DNA of 7,966 nucleotides from an uncultured Clostridium sp. (lineage in GTDB: Bacteria > Bacillota > Clostridia > TANB77 > CAG-508), in NCBI GenBank assembly GCA_946545035.1, contig CAMNND010000044.1:1-7966 (forward strand), given 5' to 3'. Of the stretch, positions 3,935 through 7,966 are shown in pieces. The notes beneath the pieces are model-generated. The model did not search any database and was not told the DNA's origin. It worked only from the letters and a program-made list of their open reading frames with translations. The first letter of the stretch is position 1. Each line of letters begins with the position of its first letter. The position numbers and the translations under genes were made by a program.

Positions 3935-5683
3935 ATGAAGCCACATAGCAAATTATATAATAAAACAAATTATGCTGATATTAGAGAAGTTGTACAAGAT
4001 GGTATAAGAAAATATCCCAATAATATTGCTTTTACAATAAAAAACAAAGTCGGCAAGGATGTAGAATATAAAAATATAACATATAAAGAGCTTGAAGAAG
4101 AAATTAGTAACCTTGGAGCGGGTTTATTAAAGCTTGGATTAAAGGATAAGAAAATAGCCATTATTGGACCAAACACATATGAATGGGCTCTTTCATATAT
4201 TTCTATTTTATATGGAGTTGGAGTTGTTGTTCCGTTAGATAAAGGACTTCCAAACCAAGAAATTGAAGATTCTGTCATAAGAGGAGATGCAGAAGTTCTT
4301 ATCTTTGACAAAAAGTATATAGATGTAATTAAAGATATCAAGGAAAAAAATAATTCCAAAATTAAAAATTATATATGTATGCAAGATATTGATGAAAAGC
4401 TAAATAATGATGGAATAAAAACTATATCTGAAATAAAAGAGCTTGGAAAAAAAGAAATTGAAAAAGGAAACAGAGAATTTTTTAATCTTGAAATTAATAA
4501 TGAAAAAGCAAGTGTAATAATATTTACATCTGGAACAACATCACAATCAAAAGCTGTAATGTTATCACATAAAAATATTGCATCTGATATAAATTCAATG
4601 AATGCAGCTGAAAAACTTTTACCATCAGATGTTAATATGCAAATGCTTCCATTTCATCATACTTTTTCATCAACTGGTATTATTTTGATGCTAAATAATG
4701 GCGTTAAGAATGTATTTTGTGACGGATTAAGATATATACAAAGTAATATGAAAGAATATAAGGTTTCAGTATTTGTATGCGTTCCACTTATTCTTGAGGC
4801 TATGCATAAAAGAGTAATGGCGGAAGTTAGAAAACAAGGAAAAGAAAAATCTGTAAACTTTGCCAAAAAGCTAAGTAGATTTTTATTAAGATTTAAAATA
4901 GATGTAAGAAAGAAACTATTTAAGCAAATTTTAGATAACTTTGGTGGTAACATGAGATTTGTTGTAAGTGGTGCTGCTGCAATAGATAAGACAGTTGCAG
5001 AAGATTTTAACGCTTGGGGAATATTAACTATACAAGGGTATGGTTTAACAGAAACATCACCAGTTGTATGTGCTGAGAATGCTAAATTTATTAGATATGG
5101 ATCAGTTGGGGTTCCACTTGAAGATATAACAATTGAAATTGATAATCCAGATGAAAAAGGTATAGGTGAGTTCATCATAAAAGGACCAAATGTAATGCTT
5201 GGATATTACAAAAATGAAGAAGCTACTAAGGAGGCATTAGCTGGTGGATGGTATCATACAGGAGATCTTGGATATAAAGATAAAGATGGATATTTGTTCA
5301 TAACAGGAAGAAAGAAGAATGTAATTGTTTTAAAGAATGGAAAAAATGTATTTCCAGAAGAACTTGAGGAGCTTGTTGATAAACTTCCATATGTAGCAGA
5401 GTCTCTTGTTTTTGGATATCCAAAAGATGATGACTTGATGGTTTCTGTAAAAATAGTTTATGATGAAAACTATGTAAAAAGCAATATGAATAATATTTCT
5501 GAAGAAGAGCTGAAAGAAAAGGCATGGAATGATATAAAAGAATTGAATCAAAGTGTTCCAAAATATAAACATATGAAAAAAATAATTTTAACTAAGGAGC
5601 CAATGATTAAGACAACAACGGCAAAAGTTAAGAGATTTGAGGAAATTAAACAAATAGTAGATAATAAATTGTTAGATGATTAG
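3935..5683 (+). CDS. AMP-forming acyl-CoA synthetase (probable long-chain fatty acid-CoA ligase)
   Basis: A member of the adenylate-forming (ANL) superfamily: it activates a carboxylic acid with ATP to an acyl-AMP and then joins it to CoA. The 582-residue protein carries the core motifs in order: IIFTSGTTSQSKAVMLSH (195-212, the phosphate-binding A3 loop, with Ser-Gln-Ser where many members have Gly-x-Pro), LPFHHTF (238-244), GYGLTETSP (368-376, A5), YHTGDLGY (440-447, A7), GRKKNVIVLKNGKNVFPEELE (458-478, the A8 hinge) and TTAKVKR (561-567), whose Lys564 would be the A10 catalytic lysine. The FGGNMRFVVSGAA segment (337-349) is typical of long-chain acyl-CoA synthetases, but chain length cannot be read from the sequence. 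There is no signal peptide; the enzyme is probably cytoplasmic or membrane-associated. It heads an operon with the next two genes (10-base gap to rdgB), and the palindrome at 3849-3868 lies in its promoter region. Confidence 0.88.
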   Translation: MKPHSKLYNKTNYADIREVVQDGIRKYPNNIAFTIKNKVGKDVEYKNITYKELEEEISNLGAGLLKLGLKDKKIAIIGPNTYEWALSYISILYGVGVVVPLDKGLPNQEIEDSVIRGDAEVLIFDKKYIDVIKDIKEKNNSKIKNYICMQDIDEKLNNDGIKTISEIKELGKKEIEKGNREFFNLEINNEKASVIIFTSGTTSQSKAVMLSHKNIASDINSMNAAEKLLPSDVNMQMLPFHHTFSSTGIILMLNNGVKNVFCDGLRYIQSNMKEYKVSVFVCVPLILEAMHKRVMAEVRKQGKEKSVNFAKKLSRFLLRFKIDVRKKLFKQILDNFGGNMRFVVSGAAAIDKTVAEDFNAWGILTIQGYGLTETSPVVCAENAKFIRYGSVGVPLEDITIEIDNPDEKGIGEFIIKGPNVMLGYYKNEEATKEALAGGWYHTGDLGYKDKDGYLFITGRKKNVIVLKNGKNVFPEELEELVDKLPYVAESLVFGYPKDDDLMVSVKIVYDENYVKSNMNNISEEELKEKAWNDIKELNQSVPKYKHMKKIILTKEPMIKTTTAKVKRFEEIKQIVDNKLLDD

Positions 5684-5693
5684 GAGAAAAAAT

Positions 5694-6284
5694 ATGATAT
5701 CAAAAGTTATTGTTGCAAGTAATAATAAAAATAAAATAAGGGAGATTAAAGCAAAACTTGCTAGTATGAATATTGAGGTATTATCTCAAAGAGAAGCTGG
5801 TTTTGATATAGAGGTTGAAGAGACTGGTACAACTATAGAGGAAAACTCAATGTTAAAAGCAAGAGCAATATATGATTTAGCTAAAATCCCAGTCATAGCA
5901 GATGATGGGGGATTAGAAGTAGATTTCTTAGATGGAAGACCTGGTGTGTATTCTGCAAGATTTTGTGGACCAGATGCAACCGATAGAGATAAATATATGA
6001 AAATATTGGAATTAATGAAAGATGTTCCTGATGAGAGACGTACAGCAAGATTTAGATGCATTATTAGCTATATTGATGAAAATGGAAAAGAGCACGCTTT
6101 TGAGGGCATATGTAACGGAAAAATTGCATATGAACCAATGGGTGATAATGATTTTGGATATGATCCAATATTCTTAGTTGGAGATAAGTCATTTGCTCAA
6201 ATAAGTGAGGAAGAGAAAAACAAAATAAGTCACCGTGGAAGAGCAATTGATAAATGGGTTGAATACCTAAAAGATGTAAAATAA
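5694..6284 (+). CDS. rdgB: XTP/dITP diphosphatase (RdgB/HAM1 family)
   Basis: Hydrolyses non-canonical purine nucleoside triphosphates (XTP, ITP, dITP) to the monophosphate and pyrophosphate, keeping deaminated purines out of DNA and RNA. The 196-residue protein has the family order: VIVASNNKNKIREI (5-18), TTIEENSMLKA (46-56), ADDGGLEVDFLDGRPGVYSARF (69-90, metal and substrate site, with Gly where many members have Ser in DDSG), FGYDPIF (154-160) and the C-terminal base-recognition SHRGRA (179-184). AGGAG at 5682-5686, seven bases before the ATG at 5694, sets the start. An earlier in-frame ATG at 5676 overlaps the synthetase stop and lacks a binding site. The gene is tightly coupled to the synthetase before it and lies 22 bases from the resolvase gene after it. 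The more familiar neighbours rph and a YfcE-like phosphoesterase are absent. Confidence 0.93.
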   Translation: MISKVIVASNNKNKIREIKAKLASMNIEVLSQREAGFDIEVEETGTTIEENSMLKARAIYDLAKIPVIADDGGLEVDFLDGRPGVYSARFCGPDATDRDKYMKILELMKDVPDERRTARFRCIISYIDENGKEHAFEGICNGKIAYEPMGDNDFGYDPIFLVGDKSFAQISEEEKNKISHRGRAIDKWVEYLKDVK

Positions 6285-6306
6285 TAAACAATGGAGATGA
6301 ATACAA

Positions 6307-6717
6307 ATGATATACGAATTTGAGGTTCCAGGGAAAATAATAGGGAAGGGAAGACCAAGGCTTAATAGTTATACAGGCACTGTATATACACCAACAAGAA
6401 CCAAAGACTATGAAACATTGGTTGAACAATATTTTTTGTTAAAATATCCAAGATTTAAACCATTTGAGGGACGAGTTCATGTTGAGATAGAGGCAAATTT
6501 TGAGATTCCAAAATCTACAAAAAAAGCAGATAGAGAGCTGATGCTTGAACATAAAATAAATCCAACCAAAAAACCCGATATAGATAATATTGTTAAGATT
6601 GTTTTAGATGCTATGAATGGGATAGCTTTTAAAGATGATACACAAATAACTAAGTTACAAGTTGAGAAGATATATTCAAGTAGTGAATGTGTTAAGGTTA
6701 GAATAAGTGAATATTAG
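6307..6717 (+). CDS. rusA: RusA-family Holliday junction resolvase
   Basis: A small endonuclease family that cuts four-way DNA junctions as a homodimer. The 136-residue protein has the N-terminal PGKIIGKGRPRL (8-19), the central KPDIDNIVK (89-97) with acidic Asp91 and Asp93 and Lys97, and FKDDTQ (108-113). These align with Asp70, Asp72, Lys76 and Asp91 (here probably Asp111) of E. coli RusA, so the catalytic set looks intact. GGAG at 6293-6296 is ten bases before the ATG, a slightly long spacing. An out-of-frame ATG at 6297 overlaps that site. RusA genes are most often found in prophages, but no phage gene is visible here. The gene is the last of the operon and is followed at once by a strong terminator. 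Base composition looks like its neighbours. Confidence 0.88.
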   Translation: MIYEFEVPGKIIGKGRPRLNSYTGTVYTPTRTKDYETLVEQYFLLKYPRFKPFEGRVHVEIEANFEIPKSTKKADRELMLEHKINPTKKPDIDNIVKIVLDAMNGIAFKDDTQITKLQVEKIYSSSECVKVRISEY

Positions 6718-6718
6718 T

Positions 6719-6750
6719 AAAAAAGACATGCTCAGCATGTCTTTTTTTTT
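6719..6750 (+). terminator. Strong intrinsic terminator of the synthetase-rdgB-rusA operon
   Basis: GACATGC (6725-6731) pairs with GCATGTC (6735-6741) around a three-base loop, extended by A-T pairs on both sides, with nine Ts at 6742-6750. It begins two bases after the rusA stop. Confidence 0.95.
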
Positions 6751-6816
6751 CGTGTCGAATAATGCTGAAATATATAGATTGAAATTTGTAATATTCTTAT
6801 CATTTATGAATATTAT

Positions 6817-6822
6817 TATAAT
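6817..6822 (+). promoter_or_regulatory. Possible -10 element for the 90-residue membrane protein gene
   Basis: TATAAT at 6817-6822 is a consensus -10 hexamer about 20 bases before the GTG start. The sequence 17 bases upstream (TTCTTA, 6794-6799) is a poor -35. A new promoter is expected here because of the strong terminator just before. Confidence 0.4.
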
Positions 6823-6841
6823 GAAATGAAAGAGGTGTGCG

Positions 6842-7114
6842 GTGAATAAATTAAAGATTATTTTTTTATTAATAGGTTTTATACTTATAATTCAATATGT
6901 AGTAGCAATCAATTGCAACGAAAGAATACATGTAAATCCAATTTGGGGACAGGCAGGTAATGTATTGAATGAAAAAGTAGATAAAAGGGTATATAAAAAA
7001 TATACAAAAAATCTATATTCAGGATCAATAAATATAATTGAAAAATATTTAACAATATATATGATTTTATTTATTTTTAGTTACTATATAAGAAGTATGA
7101 GCATCAGAAGATAA
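6842..7114 (+). CDS. Small two-helix membrane protein of unknown function
   Basis: A 90-residue protein I do not recognise. It starts at a GTG, supported by AAAGAGGTG (6829-6837) with its GAGG core six bases from the start. Residues 5-23 form a hydrophobic helix after MNKLK. Residues 24-66 are a polar loop with two features of possible note: a lone Cys25 and the segment HVNPIWGQAG (30-39). Residues 68-84 form a second helix, followed by a basic tail (RSMSIRR). The positive charges at both ends suggest both termini inside and the loop outside. The polytopic glycosyltransferase-like gene begins 76 bases downstream in the same direction, and no terminator is visible between, so the two may work together in the envelope. 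That link is inferred from position only. Confidence 0.7.
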   Translation: MNKLKIIFLLIGFILIIQYVVAINCNERIHVNPIWGQAGNVLNEKVDKRVYKKYTKNLYSGSINIIEKYLTIYMILFIFSYYIRSMSIRR

Positions 7115-7141
7115 TTGGGACTAGTTTATAAAAAATTATTA

Positions 7142-7150
7142 TGGTAGAAT
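7142..7150 (+). promoter_or_regulatory. Possible extended -10 promoter before the glycosyltransferase-like gene
   Basis: TGGTAGAAT fits the extended -10 pattern TGnTAnAAT closely and lies about 40 bases before the ATG. No convincing -35 is seen (TAGTTT at 7122-7127), as is usual for extended -10 promoters. Readthrough from the previous gene is equally possible. Confidence 0.35.
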
Positions 7151-7190
7151 TATGCTAAACAGAGAGATAAATTATAAGAGGAAAATAAAT

Positions 7191-7966
7191 ATGGAATGTA
7201 AAAAAATTAAAAATATACTAATAAAGCTAGGCTTTTTTATGTCAGTTTTGTTATTTATTATGCCATCAATAGTGTTTTTTATAAGAAATGGCAATACATA
7301 TGTTGATAGAAATTTGGAATACAAATTTTTGTTACAAACGGGAATAGATAATAATCTACACATGATTACATACCTAGTAGTTATAGCTCTAATGATTATT
7401 TTATACATGGTAATTATAAAAAAAAGACGAGAGCTTTTTAAAAGCATAAAGGATGTATACAGGTTTATTATTGTAATTTCACTTTTATGTGTAATGGGAC
7501 TACCTTTTATGAGCTCTGATATATATTATTATTTAGGGATTGGTAGACTTTCATGTAAATACAAACAGAATCCGTATTACGTGGATATGAAAAGCTACGT
7601 AGATAATAACGATATAGATTTGAAAAATGATTCTGTAATGGAAACAGGGTATAAAAATTACTGGGCAGGTACAACTGTTGTGTATGGAGCTCTTTGGAGT
7701 ATGATATGTACGGTGGTTGCTTTCTTCTCATTTGGAAGTTTAAACACAGGAATTTTAATATTTAAGTTAGTAAATGTATTGATACATATTCTGAATTGCG
7801 TTCTTCTGTACAAACTATCTAGAAGAAAACTATTTCCATTATTATATGGGCTAAATCCATTTGCTCTTATTGAGGGGATTATAAATGTACATAATGATAT
7901 ATATATGGTTTTCTTTATAATGCTTGCTCTATACATGGTCAAAGAAAAGAAGAAAATAATATGGAG
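7191..7966 (+). CDS. Polytopic membrane protein, GT-C-type glycosyltransferase-like (3' end outside window)
   Basis: The frame stays open from the ATG to the window edge: 258 codons and no stop, so the protein is longer. The start has AAGAGG (7175-7180) ten bases upstream. Hydrophobic helices are visible at about 12-31, 59-77, 92-106, 164-180, 186-207 and 237-250. After the third helix comes an outside loop with SSDIYYYLGIGRL (108-120) and NPYYV (127-131). Further on are YWAGTTVVYGALW (157-169) and LNPFALIEGIINVHND (221-236). An Asp just after a membrane helix followed by Y-x-Y-x-x-G-R, then NPY, then Y-G-x-L-W, NP and HND, is the pattern of GT-C transferases that use polyprenyl-phosphate sugars (GT87 or MptA/B-like mannosyltransferases), in which that Asp is catalytic. 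Donor, acceptor and product cannot be read from this fragment. Likely role: adding a sugar to a cell-envelope polymer or lipid on the outer membrane face. Confidence 0.7.
   Translation, partial: MECKKIKNILIKLGFFMSVLLFIMPSIVFFIRNGNTYVDRNLEYKFLLQTGIDNNLHMITYLVVIALMIILYMVIIKKRRELFKSIKDVYRFIIVISLLCVMGLPFMSSDIYYYLGIGRLSCKYKQNPYYVDMKSYVDNNDIDLKNDSVMETGYKNYWAGTTVVYGALWSMICTVVAFFSFGSLNTGILIFKLVNVLIHILNCVLLYKLSRRKLFPLLYGLNPFALIEGIINVHNDIYMVFFIMLALYMVKEKKKIIW

Noticed and set aside
4657..5178. 173-codon open frame on the minus strand inside the acyl-CoA synthetase gene
   Set aside because: It is antisense to conserved ANL-superfamily motifs and is explained by low stop frequency opposite an AT-rich gene. 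No ribosome binding site or family match is seen.
6307..6717. Prophage remnant marked by the RusA gene
   Set aside because: No integrase, structural, replication or lysis gene, attachment repeat or composition change is visible on either side within the window.
7172..7942. Several minus-strand frames at the right end of the window
   Set aside because: The plus-strand frame here is uninterrupted for 258 codons with a membrane-protein pattern and GT-C-like motifs; the minus-strand frames are fragments opposite it.
1..7966. CRISPR array, tRNA, rRNA or transposon
   Set aside because: No spaced repeat series, cloverleaf, rRNA core sequence, transposase motif or terminal inverted repeats were found by reading both strands.

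Overview
The window is AT-rich DNA (roughly 30% GC by eye) with short intergenic gaps, strong AGGAGG-type ribosome binding sites, some TTG and GTG starts, and many hairpin-plus-T-run terminators. Together with the protein types, this points to a low-GC Bacillota, most likely a member of the Clostridia. I cannot name a genus. There is no sign of prophage, insertion sequence, CRISPR array, tRNA or rRNA.

Layout, left to right. (1) A possible C-terminal gene end (1-72) is followed by a terminator. (2) fba (class II fructose-bisphosphate aldolase) and smpB (tmRNA partner) read forward with no terminator between them and end at a bidirectional hairpin. (3) A reverse-strand gene at 1688-2077 encodes a small exported, membrane-anchored protein of unknown function. 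(4) A structured RNA leader with a terminator/antiterminator arrangement (about 2191-2303) precedes ilvE (branched-chain aminotransferase), which also ends at a bidirectional hairpin. (5) A second reverse-strand gene (3512-3814) encodes another small exported, membrane-anchored protein with an S/T/Q-rich linker. (6) A 109-bp divergent intergenic region carries a perfect 20-bp palindrome. (7) A compact forward operon follows: an AMP-forming acyl-CoA synthetase, an XTP/dITP diphosphatase (RdgB/HAM1 family) and a RusA-family Holliday junction resolvase, closed by a very strong terminator. (8) A 90-residue two-helix membrane protein comes next, then the N-terminal 258 codons of a large polytopic membrane protein resembling GT-C (lipid-linked sugar) glycosyltransferases, cut by the window end.

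The metabolic genes are ordinary housekeeping: glycolysis, ribosome rescue, branched-chain amino acid synthesis, fatty acid activation and nucleotide-pool cleaning. The least explained parts are the ilvE leader, which can be drawn as a reduced ykkC-like fold (that family includes ppGpp and PRPP riboswitches), the two small exported proteins of matching architecture, the palindrome between divergent genes, and a RusA resolvase in a non-phage operon.
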